Origin: Triglochin maritima
Taxonomy: Eukaryota > Streptophyta > Magnoliopsida > Alismatales > Juncaginaceae
Assembly (NCBI GenBank): GCA_963682175.1
Contig: OY821777.1
Coordinates: 5,101,501-5,165,500, forward strand
Reading direction: 5' to 3'
Length of the DNA: 64,000 nucleotides
Below the pieces are notes generated by a model. That model searched no databases and was not told the DNA's origin. It saw only the letters and a list, made by a program, of their open reading frames with translations. This document shows positions 23,460 to 33,869 of this stretch, in pieces (position 1 is the stretch's first letter; every line of letters starts with the position of its first letter). Both the position numbers and the translations under genes were made by a program.

Positions 23460-24479
23460 TGTTGCGTTTACCGAAAGGTATTTTCAGATGGCTCTCTTAT
23501 TTTGTTATTACTCTACGTAAATGATATGTTGATAGCAGCTAAGGACAAGTCTAAAATTTCTGAGCTTAAGGAGTTGTTAAAGGCTGAGTTCGAGATGAAG
23601 GATCTCGGATCAGCAAAGAGGATTCTAGGTATGGAGATACGTCGCGATCGTACATGCAAGAGTTTGTTTCTCTCCTAGCAGAAATATATTGAGAAAGTCT
23701 TGCATCGTTTTGGCATAGAAAATGCCAAGTCTGAAAGAATTCTTCTCGCCGTGCATTTTAAAATCTTGGTAGACTTGTGTCCCAAGAAGGAGGAGGATAA
23801 GGCATACATGTCACGTGTGCCTTATACTAGTGCAGTTGGCAGTTTGATGTATGCTATGATATGCACTCGTCCAGATATAGCTCAGGCGGTCAGTGTGGTG
23901 AGCCGTTATATGTCGAATCTAGGAAAGGAGCGTTGGTCAGCTGTGAAGTAGATTATCCGGTATCTAAAAGGTACAAGTAAGCTATCTTTGAAATTTGGTC
24001 GATCTTCGTATTCGTTAATGGGGTTTGTTGATGCCGATTACGCGGGAGACCGCGATAGACGAAGATCTATGACTGGTTATGTGTTCACTGTTAGGAGCAC
24101 AACTATTAGTTGGAAAGCGACGTTGCAATACATTGTTGCTTTGTCTACAACGGAGGCATAGTATATGACAGCGACCGAGCGTATAAAGGAAGCTCTTTGG
24201 CTGAAAGGTTTATTTGGAGAGCTTAGTACATGTCAGAATACAGTGGTTGTTTATTGTGATAATCAGAGTGTCATTCATCTGACGAAGGATCATATGTACT
24301 ACGAGAGGACGAAGCATATCGACGTCCGTTATCACTTCATTCAGGAAGTTGTTGCTGAAGGAGGTGTGGTGGTGAAGAAGGTGGACACTGAAGATAATCC
24401 GGCTGATATGTTGACGAAGTCAGTTATCTCAACAAAGTTCATGGTATGCGTGAACTTCGTTGGTTTGAGTTCCAAGTAG
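23460..24479 (+). pseudogene. Copia pol pseudogene, 3' part (RT active site, RNase H)
   Basis: The frame resumes after the hAT element with CCVYRKVF. The RT active-site box reads YVNDML where Copia elements have YVDDML, so a catalytic Asp is lost. TAG codons interrupt it near 23677, 23949 and 24160, and a stretch after ERILLAVHFKI is degraded. RNase H motifs VVYCDNQSVIHL, YERTKHIDVRYHF and NPADMLTK are readable to the stop at 24477-24479. It is non-functional. Confidence 0.9.
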
Positions 24480-24555
24480 ATGAAGCTAAGACGACACAAT
24501 GAGGAATGAAGTGTTCCTTCAAATATTTTTGAGGGGTTATTCAAGGTAAATGTGG

Positions 24556-24680
24556 AGATTGTTGTTGTTTACCTTGAATATGTGATTAAAGTATTCGTGT
24601 AATAAGGCCGATCGACCGAACGTCTGTTTTATTCCACGAATACTTTAATCACATATTCAAGTTAAACAACAACAGCATCA
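24556..24680. repeat. Near-perfect inverted repeat, arms about 45 bp
   Basis: The left arm starts GTTGTTGTTTACCTTGAATA and the right arm ends TATTCAAGTTAAACAACAAC. The arms are complementary except for about two bases and enclose about 30 bp containing GATCGACCGAACG. The left arm appears to be the start of the Copia 3' LTR, so the right arm is an inverted duplicate of it. Confidence 0.8.
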
Positions 24681-25879
24681 CGCATGACAAGGCAGAGATG
24701 TGTTGACAAAGTAAGGACTCAAATGTGATGTGTTTGTTAAATTAAATCGAACTTCTCTGCCTTTGGCATGGTAAAGAACAGAGGAACCGAAAATATCTCC
24801 CCTTTAAACAAAACATCTCAAGCAGACAAGCACCTTAACATATTAAAACATCAAATCCATGCATACTTTAATACTGTGGTCAAGCGAAATGAGATCAGTG
24901 CTGGAAAGAGTGATAAGGAGATCTACAAAAAACAGGCTAGTAGTTACAATTTGAGCCCGTTAAGCATCATTTGACCTTTGAACTTTGAGTTGGATGGGGC
25001 TTGGGCTTTATCATTCGCCTTCGCAAAATGCCACTTTAAGTCCACCACTCCTCTTTGAAGGGTTTTTTTATAAATAAAATAAAATTATTTACCTACAACA
25101 TTTGGTTAATTAGTTAGGTAACCTCAAGATTCAAAGTGTTCAGTTGAACTATTGTTATTGTACATTTTCTTCTTCTTCTTCTCTTTGCTGGTGACGTTGA
25201 TAAATTTCCAAAAATGCAGAGAAATTCTGCTGAAATTTTCCAAAACCAACCTTACTCCTTTGAACATGATAACTTACGGGATATTCAATTAAAACCCATT
25301 TAATTTAAAGGGCAACAAAGCTTTGTTTAAATGAAATTAACTATAACGACAAAAATGTCAAATTAGATACAACAATGAACAGAGGCTTGGGACTTAGCCT
25401 ACTCGGTTGAATAAAGTTTTGACGTGATCTCAATTCTCACGTATATCATATAAAATAATATCATCCATAATATGGCGAATATTCAACCAAAGCTAGACAT
25501 GAAAATCGCCATTTGAGATGCATGACTGACTTCGTCGCCCATGCTGTCCATGTCGGCAACATATCATGCTTGCTCCACACATTGCCAAGGTGATGTCAAA
25601 CAGAAAAAAATATGTCCAAAGTTACATAGGCAGAAATTTCGGTTGGCTAAAAGAAAGTGTGAATTGTTCGGATGGAGTTGCAACCGCAGCATGGGAATGT
25701 CAATTGGATGGAGAAAAAAGAGAGTCGCGAACAGATGAATTAGTGTTGGTTCTGAACCATGTATATATAAAGGCCCTTCCATGACTTCAATATCTGGAAA
25801 TGCAAGGCATTGTATAAGCGAAGATTGATAGGTATAAAATGTGAATATCCATCTCAAAAAGCTAATTGATGACGGGTTT
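24681..25879. other. Gene-free stretch
   Basis: No family-like coding region or bounded element was found. Short open frames near 25540-25860 overlap in several frames and show no similarity I recognise. Confidence 0.5.
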
Positions 25880-25975
25880 AGTGACGAGTGACCAAAGATA
25901 TTATATAATCAGGTTCTATAAAAATAAGTGACGAGTGACCCAAGATATTATATAATCAGGTTCTATAAAAATACT
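25880..25975. repeat. 48-bp tandem duplication at an element boundary
   Basis: Two copies starting AGTGACGAGTGACC (25880 and 25928) are nearly identical, with one substitution. The second copy ends in TAAAAATA, the likely target duplication of the adjoining long-TIR element. Confidence 0.8.
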
Positions 25976-26225
25976 GAACTGCTAAACATCGCCCTAAAAT
26001 TACTTAAATCGTCCCTTGAAATTACCAAATTGCCCTTCATCCTATTTTTGCTTATATATCTCACAATTTCACTTTTTTTCAAAACTTTCTCTTCCTATAC
26101 CTACTACAGAAGATTAGGAATGTCTCGGAGGCCAGGCAAGCAGCCAGCAGTTCCCCCGGTGTACCCGTATACAGTAACCTTACTTTATTTATTTGTTTTA
26201 AAAAAAAAAAAAATTAAAAAAAGTG

Positions 26226-26490
26226 GCCGGCGTCCGAGGGAGACGCCCCCCGCATGGGGCAGGCGTCCGAGGAAGTCGTTCCCCCCATGGGGGGAGCGGC
26301 TTCCTCGGACGCCCGCCCCATGCGGGGGGCGTCTCCCTCGGACGCCGGCAACTAGCGGGAGACGTCTGGGGAAGACGTCTTCCCGATGGAGGAGACGTCT
26401 TCGGCAGACGTCTCCCCCAAAGAGGAGGCGTCTCCGACAGACGCCTCCACCATAGGGGAGGCGTCTCTCGCAGACGCCTCCACAATTTTT
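26226..26490. repeat. GC-rich 33-bp array A, 8 units
   Basis: The core GCGTCT/ACGTCT (or a close variant) recurs at 26230, 26263, 26296, 26329, 26362, 26395, 26428 and 26461, an exact 33-bp period with no indels. Each unit contains a palindrome of the type GGCGTCT-N6-AGACGCC and a second one around CCCCATGGGG. The units lack stop codons in several frames and 33 is divisible by 3, which creates Arg/Pro-rich open frames of 11-residue period on both strands. Confidence 0.9.
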
Positions 26491-26544
26491 TTTTAAAATT
26501 ATTAAATCTGATAATTACTTTAATAAATTGTGATAAATCTGAAA

Positions 26545-26708
26545 ATTTAATTTAACAAATTCTTATTAAGTTTAACATTTGTGATATTTAGTTTTAACAA
26601 TTTTTGATTTAGTTTAACAATTGTTTTAATTTAGTTTAACAAATTTTGATTTAGTTTAACAATTGTGATAATTTAGTTTAACAAATTTTGATTTAGTTTA
26701 ACAATTGT
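26545..26708. repeat. AT-rich tandem repeat, ~20-22 bp unit
   Basis: Units such as TTTAGTTTAACAAATTTTGA and TTTAGTTTAACAATTGTGA alternate about seven times. The FAR1-like frame reading leftward runs into the repeat and stops there, which suggests the original gene is truncated at this junction. Confidence 0.75.
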
Positions 26709-27274
26709 GACTCCATTTGATTTCGCCGGTCGCATCTCAAATAACAATCCATCCGACTATCTGATCTTGTTTTGTACGATGACACGACCAAAAAAAACCC
26801 AGCTCCGATAGCTACTTGTTTGGCCCATTTACATGCTTCGCCGATTGTTTCAAAGATTTGTGTAGTTTGAAATAACTCACTGTAATTCACTCCATCACCA
26901 CCGAAATCATCCAACGAAACCTACAAAAATAAAATCGAAATTAAAAAAATCAAAAAAAATTCGGGCGTCTGTATTAAACGCCTACCCCATGGGAGGGGCG
27001 TCTGAGTTAAACGCCCTTCCCAAGGGTGAGGCGTCTGCGTAGGACGCCTGACCCTAGGGAAGGGCGTCTACTACAGACGCCTTACCCAAGGGGAGGACGT
27101 CTACATAAGACGCCTCTCCCATTGCGTAGGCGTCTGCGTTAGACGCCTCGGCCAAGGGGAGGACGTCCTACGCAGACGCCCTCACCTTGGGGGAGGCGTC
27201 TAATGCAGACGCCCGGCCCAAAATTTGCCCCGCGCCAGACTTACCTCACCGGATGCATCACCTTCGCCAGACAT
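26699..27274 (-). pseudogene. FAR1-like N-terminal gene fragment, two exons
   Basis: On the minus strand an ATG at 27274 opens ten codons (MSGEGDASGE, 27274-27245), followed by a good donor (GAG|GTAAGT). A 324-bp intron contains GC-rich array B. The acceptor TTTTTGTAG precedes exon 2 at 26920, which continues in phase for about 74 residues to a TAA near 26699. Exon 2 (EACKWAKQVAIGAGFFLVV, CYLRCDRR) resembles the FAR1-type DNA-binding fold of FHY3/FAR1 and Mutator transposases. The rest of the protein is absent. It may be a remnant of the element's own transposase gene or a captured host fragment. Splicing is inferred from consensus only. Confidence 0.5.
26961..27225. repeat. GC-rich 33-bp array B, 8 units
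   Basis: The core GCGTCT/ACGTCY recurs at 26965, 26998, 27031, 27064, 27097, 27130, 27163 and 27196, again an exact 33-bp period. Units contain GGCGTCT-N6-AGACGCC palindromes and a purine/pyrimidine palindrome such as CCCCATGGGAGGGG. Units differ by point changes but not in length. The array lies in the predicted intron of the FAR1-like fragment. Confidence 0.92.
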
Positions 27275-27467
27275 TTTCGTGGTATTTTTACTGATAAATT
27301 ATGAATATACAAGACTGTATGCCTAATTTATAGACACGGGACGATATGAGTATTAAATATATTGTTAAGAGCACTTTGGTAATTTCAAGGGGCGATTTAA
27401 GTAGTTTTGGGGCGACGTTTAGTAGTTCCCTAAAAATATTCTAAACAAAAAACAGCTTAGAAGCTAA

Positions 27468-27988
27468 GACCATCGTTAATAGCATTCTGTACTTCCCGAA
27501 CGTCATGTTTTATCTCTCAGTCACATCAACTTTTCTTTCTATCACGTTAATACAAATCACATTTCAATTTTTCTTAAGCACACCCATAAACAACTTAAAC
27601 GTCCTACATTCTCTCCACTTCACATCATTTGTAGATCTATTTTGGACAAATAAAATAAAATAAAATATTTTAAAAAAATATAAACAAATAAAAAATAAAT
27701 TTTCATAAAATGTATATTGAAAAAACGATTTAAATTATTTTTTAAAATAATTATTAACATTTTATAATAATAAAAAACACCAAATCAGGAGGGACCACAT
27801 GCTCCCCCACCATTTAAAATAATTATTAACATTTTATAATATTAAAAAACACCAAATCAGGAGGGACCACATGCTCCCCACCCACCCACCCAATTTTTCA
27901 CCCAAACGGGTGGAAATTTTTCGAACGGTCTACGTGGTCGGGTGCACTACAATGCCGCCTGCGCTACAGTATGCCATCAATGATGGTC
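27468..27988. mobile_element. Harbinger/Tourist-like MITE
   Basis: The ends GACCATCGTTAATAGCATTC and GCCATCAATGATGGTC are inverted repeats of about 24 bp with a few mismatches, flanked by the trinucleotide TAA (27465-27467 and 27989-27991). TTA/TAA duplications are typical of PIF/Harbinger elements. The interior is AT-rich and non-coding and contains a 72-bp direct duplication including CAAATCAGGAGGGACCACAT (27781 and 27853). Confidence 0.75.
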
Positions 27989-27991
27989 TAA

Positions 27992-29179
27992 GGACTTTTG
28001 AATATCTCTATTTCGGAGCAACAAATGCGCGCATTAATTCCTTGAGTTGCATGGACGTTGCTAGTCGAATTGATTTCTGGTTTAACAAGTTATCTTTCTA
28101 TATTAAGAACCAAGGCGAGGGACTTTGACGTTGGAATTACTTTCAAAATCTTTGCCAAAACGGAACTTGATGGAAAGGTGTACAGATTATCTGGTTCGAC
28201 TGTTTGAGGCTACCCTTTTGAGGTTGGTGAGGATAGTGATAGAAATATAATTTAAGCAAGAGTCTACGAGATTCACCGTCGAAATGGTTGATTGTGTAAA
28301 TTATTTATCAAAAAGTGACCGTAGTGCTTTGATAATTGCAAATTCCTCGAAATAAAATTTGCACCAACCACCAATTTATGCATAGGTCCATGTGGACGAC
28401 TGCATGGTTACAATTTACAACAATTCTTCAAATAAACTTTTTTTCTTCTAAAAATTCTAAGCTTTCTCACCCTAACCAGAAGGAAATGTTTTGCAGCTAG
28501 GATTTCCACTAAGTGCGCAAACGGAAGTATTTGTTTACAGTTTTATGTCCTCAGAAATCGTAATATTGTTGTCATTTTCAATAAAAAAGCCAAAAATATT
28601 TCAATTTGTTACAAAATAAATTAGCGTATTTTTTCACAAAACTCCCACAGTAAGAATGGTTTCGAATATCGTCCCCTCTCCATTTCCGTTCTCCACTCAG
28701 TCACGCCTGTAGCTTTCACCTGTTCTTATCTCCTGGGAAATCTGAAGTCTCAAGTCTCAACTCTGAAAAAAGTACAAAATAAAAACAAAAAAACAACACT
28801 AAAAAACCAATTCCCGTCCACGTCAGATGTACCGTGCGAGAAAAACACACCCCCACCTACGCACGTGCCTACGCGTCACACTCCCATAAACCCACCTCTC
28901 TTTCCCTCCCTATTTACCAACCGAAAACCAATATAAAACATTCAAAAAATCCTTCTTGAAAAGTCAAAACCCCAAAACCTTTGCCGCCTCCACCCCCCAT
29001 AAATACTCTCCCCCTAGCGGTACTACGTTTGTTGAAAGAGTTTGACAACACCTTTAATGTTGAATTTCTTTGACGTTATTCTAGATTGTCATCTTTTTAA
29101 CTTGCAAATTCTCAGTGTCATTTGTATATATTCCGACCTCTTGACTTGAATTCCTACTCGATTTCTTTGACCCGACACC
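27992..29179. other. Intergenic region and promoter of the F-box gene
   Basis: There is no gene up to 29179. From about 28790 the composition changes to C-rich, with CACGTG-like (GCACGTGCC) and GACGTGGAC-like cores and a TATA-like CATAAATAC at 28999-29007, about 175 bp before the ATG. This is the probable promoter and leader of the F-box/kelch gene. Confidence 0.5.
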
Positions 29180-31833
29180 ATGCAGCAGGTCGAAGTCTCT
29201 TCGTGCAACTCTGCTGTTCAGAAGCTGGGCCCGAAGTTCCACTTCACGTCCGCCCCGGCGTGCTCTGAGGAGGAATCTCTTGTTCCTGGACTTCCTGATG
29301 ACGTGGCAATCAATTGCCTTCTACGTGTTCCCATCGCAGCGCTTCCGGCTTGCCGGGGCGTGTGTAGACGGTGGAGAAGGATGTTTGCTGGGAAGGACAG
29401 TTTCTTCTTGAAGAGGAAGGAGGTTGGGATGAGGGAGCCCTGGGTGTTTGTGTTCGCGTTCCACCGGTGCACCGGCGAAGCTCACTGGCAGGTCTGGAGA
29501 TTGGTTTTTGTTATATATTGTTCGATTGTGTTTTTATTTTTCTTTCTTTTGTTTTTGTGTTGGACATGAAGTGAGGTTGTCGGAAGTTGTGTTCGAGTAA
29601 GTTTCAAAATTTCACCGGCTTGGCCACAAAGGCACAGCTGGAGATCGACTCGTTGACTAAATTGGTTTAAGTTGAAATTTAGTGTATCATCCTGTCGCGA
29701 CTTGTAGCCGGTCGGTCCGACTTGTCACCGTGAGTCGATTGCGAGTCAACATATTTAGAATAGTTGGACAATTTAAAATATTTTCGTGACTTAAAAGATA
29801 TTGGATCTTTTCACTCTATTCAACTATTCAAGTTCAGTTTTATTTGGGTATCATTCATGCTTTTCAGTATCATGTCTTTACTATGTAATGTTTTAGTAAC
29901 AAATGAATATATATATATTATGATTGTTAGAATACAACTTTATGGCCCATAAGCCCTACACGACTCCAAGTCAATTAATTACCATGGCAAAATCTGGAAG
30001 AAAAAAACCCCGCACCTCCATACTCCATCCGTTTGATTTGTAGGTTCCTTAACATTTATTTGGTTGGGAGATTCATATAGATGAGAAAAAACTATGAACT
30101 TTCTTATTTTAGTTGTGATAGTTACCAGATAATTGGTAATAACTGGGAATTGTTAACAGATCACAACAGTAGGTTCATATATGTTTGGACAACAGAGCTG
30201 AACCTATGTTTGCTTAACCTTTTGGTTTTGTACAATTAAATGAAATAGATCTTGGCATGTTACAATTGCAGGTGTTGGACCTCACCCACAATTCATGGCA
30301 CAAAATCCCTCCCATGCCTTGGAAGCACAACTTCTCCCCACACGGCTTCTCTTGTGTTACCCTCCCATCCAAAAGCTCTTTCCTCATTTGCGGCGGCATG
30401 GTTTCCGACATAGATTCTCCACTTGACATCGTCCTCAAGTTCGATATGCTAAGCAATATGTGGACTGTTGCATCTAAGATGCTATCTCCGCGTTGCTACT
30501 CTGCGGTTGCCAACATCGATGGCCTTGTATATGCTGCCGGAGGCAGCACCACTAATCTTTTCGAGCTTAGTGCTACCGAGTTACTCGATCCCGATATTGG
30601 GACATGGAAGCCCATTGCTAGTATGGGAATGAGCATGGCTGCTCATGACTCCGCCGTGCTCAACGGCCGTCTCCTTGTCACCGAAGGCTGGCTCTGGCCA
30701 TTTCTCTTCTCCCCAAGAGGACAGGTACTTTTATTATTATTTAACTCTGCGTCTTTGTTATGAGCCAGATGTGTCTGGAATGGATTCCCTTTATATCATA
30801 TTTTATCTCATTCAAATGTTAATGACCAATAATGTGGAGCTAGGATTGTGAGGAACATACATATAAGGTTTCAGGTTTATGCATCTAAAAAAAAACATGA
30901 TTCTTTATTGTAACAAATTTAGAACTCAATCAAGCATTCCTGATTCTGGTTTCACTGGTTTGTCCGGTCGGACAGCTCTGTTAATTTTGATCATTTTAGG
31001 TCTCAACAACTTCTAGGATTTACTCTACGAAACACATTATGTAGCTTTTTCACTCCTATGACGTTCAGTGACACCAAGCATCGGGATAGAAACACAATTT
31101 TCGATCAATTCTAATTATGGCATTCTAATATGATTAAAATTAGGCACAAATATAACATTTAAACCTGGTGCCAGCCTACTGCCAGGAGAGTTTTGTTGTT
31201 TCAGGGAGCCGAAATCAACCAAGCCACACTGTTGGAATGGTCTTACATCAGATAAAACTAACATATGTGTAACTCACAAGTCTCACCCTGCAAGTCAATT
31301 TTCGGGGGGGTGTAGAGCTCGTTGTGGGACCTAACTTGACCTGTTTTAACGCACTACATAATAATTGCAACCTTTTTGTTAACTGAACTAATCTCAATTT
31401 CGTTTGTAACGAGGTCTATGATCCTGTAACGAACACATGGGACACAATGACAACTTCCTTACGTGAAGGATGGACGGGTTCAAGCTTTGTTCTCGACGGG
31501 CATCTGTTCGTCGTCTCCGAGCACAAGAAGATGATAGTGACTTTCTACCGTGAAGAGTTAGACGACTGGGAGACTGTTGATGGCTCCCCCGTGCCTGAGA
31601 AAATACAGAAGCCTTTCACTCTTAAGTCCCATGAAGACAATAAGGTCATCATTGTTGGTTGTGATCTTCACATTGTTATTGGTCATCTCCGGCGGACAAT
31701 GCGGCCCAATTCTGGCACCAAGGGGAGGAGGAAGGAAAGAGAGTGGTGCTTCTCCATTAGGTGGGAAGTTTTAGATGCCTCTCAGGAGTTCTGTGGCTTG
31801 GCACCCTCGGCATGTCAGGTTCTATTTGGCTGA
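29180..31833 (+). CDS. F-box/kelch-repeat protein, At1g30090-like
   Basis: I place three exons: 29180-29491, 30272-30724 and 31414-31833 (104, 151 and 139 codons plus stop), giving 394 residues in phase 0 throughout. Joins are CACTGGCAG|GTGTTGGAC and GGACAG|GTCTATGAT; the second acceptor (AACGAG) is a weaker match. F-box proteins are substrate receptors of SCF ubiquitin ligases: the F-box (about residues 36-80, LPDDVAINCLLRVP) binds SKP1 and the kelch blades bind the target. Kelch-type motifs are CGGMVSDIDSPLDIVLKFD, YAAGGSTTNLFELSATE and VYDPVTNTWD. EGWLWPFLFSPRGQVYDP is strongly shared with Arabidopsis At1g30090 (about 398 residues). The substrate is unknown. Confidence 0.9.
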
Positions 31834-33340
31834 AATCATATTGTAGTATCTTAACCAATTGTATATTAATATGAATACCTGTTATAAATGGCCATGTTAT
31901 ATGGTGAATTGGGGTGATGAGTGGCACAGCCACTGCATAAAAGTTGTGTGAAGTTTGAAATGTAATCAGATCCCTGCTTTTAGTACGAGGAAAGGATTTG
32001 CAGAGATCCAGTTGAAAAAATGAATAGATGATTTGCTGATTAATATCACACTAATTTTTCAGATAGAATCATGGCAGGTGTTTTCAGTCTTTATCATAGC
32101 TTAACATTGGAGCAATATTTACGTACCACAAGTTTTAGCAATTAAATTTCAGGTTTATGTTGGTCTGTTGGACTAACTTCTCCCATTTCCGAACAAACGT
32201 AATGAAAGCATGGAAAAAATATAATAGATAGAAGAAGAAAACGTATTTTAGCTCACAAAAAACTGTTTGTTGATTGATTTATGGAATTTTAGGAATCACA
32301 TATATTCCACATTTGGGTTAGCCATCTCGGATCCGGATCCTCTCGAATTGGGGGAAATTTTGAAAGTCAAATTCCTAAAATCTCAACCATTAATTTCAAT
32401 CTAGTCGTAAATATTACATTAACTTTTAAATTGCAATACAATTATTAAGATTTTTAGAGAACATAAATAAAGCCATAGCTCACTGCTCCCACTAACTAAG
32501 GTCCACAATTCATTAATTAAAAGGTAAAGATGATCGAGTAAATTCACCCGTAAAAAACATAAAATCTGACTTTGTCACTTTTAAACATCTGACCGAGTCA
32601 TTTCTGTTAACTTCCAAGTTCCAACAACAACGAGCTTAGTGTATCTGCTGTGTTCACTTTTGAACAGTTTTATCCCAACATATACGATTTTTTTAAAAAC
32701 TACAATTAAATCTTAGGTTTTTTTTTCTTTCTTGTTCACGCAAAAGTGGTTATGTATTGGTAGGTTTCTAAAAAAAAATGATCTAAAATATAATTACGTA
32801 GACTCCACGATTAGATTAGATTTTTTACATGGTAAATTACTAAATTGTATCACTTTATAAAGTAGGAGCATGACAAAATCGATTTCATTGTTTTTGTTTG
32901 GTTAAGCAATGAGAATGATCCTAATCTTTTTTTATCCCATCTAATTAACTCTCATTTACAATGAAAAGCAGAATAAAATAGTTTACTTAAAAGTCTTATT
33001 TTTTCCAGATTACTGTCTTGAGTTAGTTAAGATTACTGATCGAATTCTACGAGACTGAGCGACTGTTTTGAGATTTAAAAATAAGATGATAGTGAAATTT
33101 GAAAATAAAAATAAATTTGCGCAGCATATGCGGCTACAATGCAACCAGACAGACATTGACCCTTTAAGTAAATCAACGATTTAAAATCCTCTAATTCCAA
33201 TTTCCCAAAAGTTGATCTCAAACCATTTTCCAGTAAGTTGTAAATAATAAAAAAACCTTATCTCCACGTTTCGTACATATTATGTATATAACTCACCCCC
33301 ATGGCCCCATCCACCAATTAAACAACAAAACACAGCTTCA
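31834..33340. other. Intergenic, no gene seen
   Basis: This is AT-rich sequence with no recognised gene or bounded element. A TATA-like TATGTATATAACTC near 33281 lies about 60 bp before the next start codon and may be its promoter. Confidence 0.5.
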
Positions 33341-33869
33341 ATGGAGTTATTCTACCTCCTCTGCTCCATCCTCTCCTCCACACTCACATCCATCTTCCAC
33401 TCCATCCCCCTTTTCCTCCGCTCCCTCAAACCCCCCTCCAACCCCCACGTGCTCTCCCTCTACGAGGGAGAGGTCCGCCACGTGCGCACCCGCCCCGTCC
33501 ACCACGCCTTCCGCTACCCCGTCCGTTACGCCCTCGTCGACCTCGACCTCTTCGCCGTCGCCGACCCCAAACCCGTTACGTTGTCTCAACACCTCTCGGC
33601 TGACGAGGCGCGCCGGATCACCGGCGCTGATGGCCCTGTGTGAGTCCCGTTGCTTCTGTGTTGCTCTTGGTTTGATTGATGTCGCATTGCGTTTTTTTTA
33701 ATTAAGCAAATTTAGTTACCCCCAATAATGAGACGGGTTGTTTAGTAATCTCAACTTGTCTAGTTTTGAGGTAACGTCATGGTGTTGTTTACCATTGATT
33801 AAGGTAACGTCATGGTGACCAGTTAAGTCATCTCAACTTGTCTAGTGTCACATTGTGTTGTGTGATCGT

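Larger units (their letters stand above)
17840..24600 (+). mobile_element. Decayed Copia LTR retrotransposon, split by a hAT insertion
   Basis: A TATA-like CTACTATATAAAGG near 17848 and an LTR-like stretch lead almost directly into the protease. The gag region is therefore missing. Pol continues to about 20044, is interrupted by the hAT element 20053-23451, and resumes to 24479. A TGTGGAGATTGTTG sequence at 24551 is a likely 3' LTR start, but the LTR is truncated. Complete LTR pairs and a target duplication were not found. Order PR-IN-RT-RNaseH defines the Copia superfamily. Confidence 0.85.
25975..27430 (-). mobile_element. Long-TIR Mutator-like element with FAR1-like fragment
   Basis: Inverted repeats of about 65-70 bp bound the element. 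The left arm contains CTAAACATCGCCC, TTACTTAAATCG and TTGAAATTACCAAA, and the right arm carries their complements. TAAAAATA flanks it at 25967-25974 and 27431-27438; 8 or 9 bp fit, and Mutator-like elements usually give 9. Inside are a FAR1-like exon pair on the minus strand, two 8-unit GC-rich 33-bp arrays and an AT-rich tandem repeat. No complete transposase is present, so the element is non-autonomous. A small relative lies at about 45441-45776. Confidence 0.75.

Noticed and set aside
26119..26485. Arg/Pro-rich open frames on both strands across GC-rich array A
   Set aside because: The frames are open because the 33-bp units lack stop codons and are palindromic. They give mirror-like peptides on both strands with no known domain, so a gene is not supported.
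33282..33701. 139-codon Ser/Pro/Thr-rich frame overlapping the DUF1365 first exon
   Set aside because: It is a shifted-frame reading of the real exon, whose own frame has clear DUF1365 motifs and a matching donor site.
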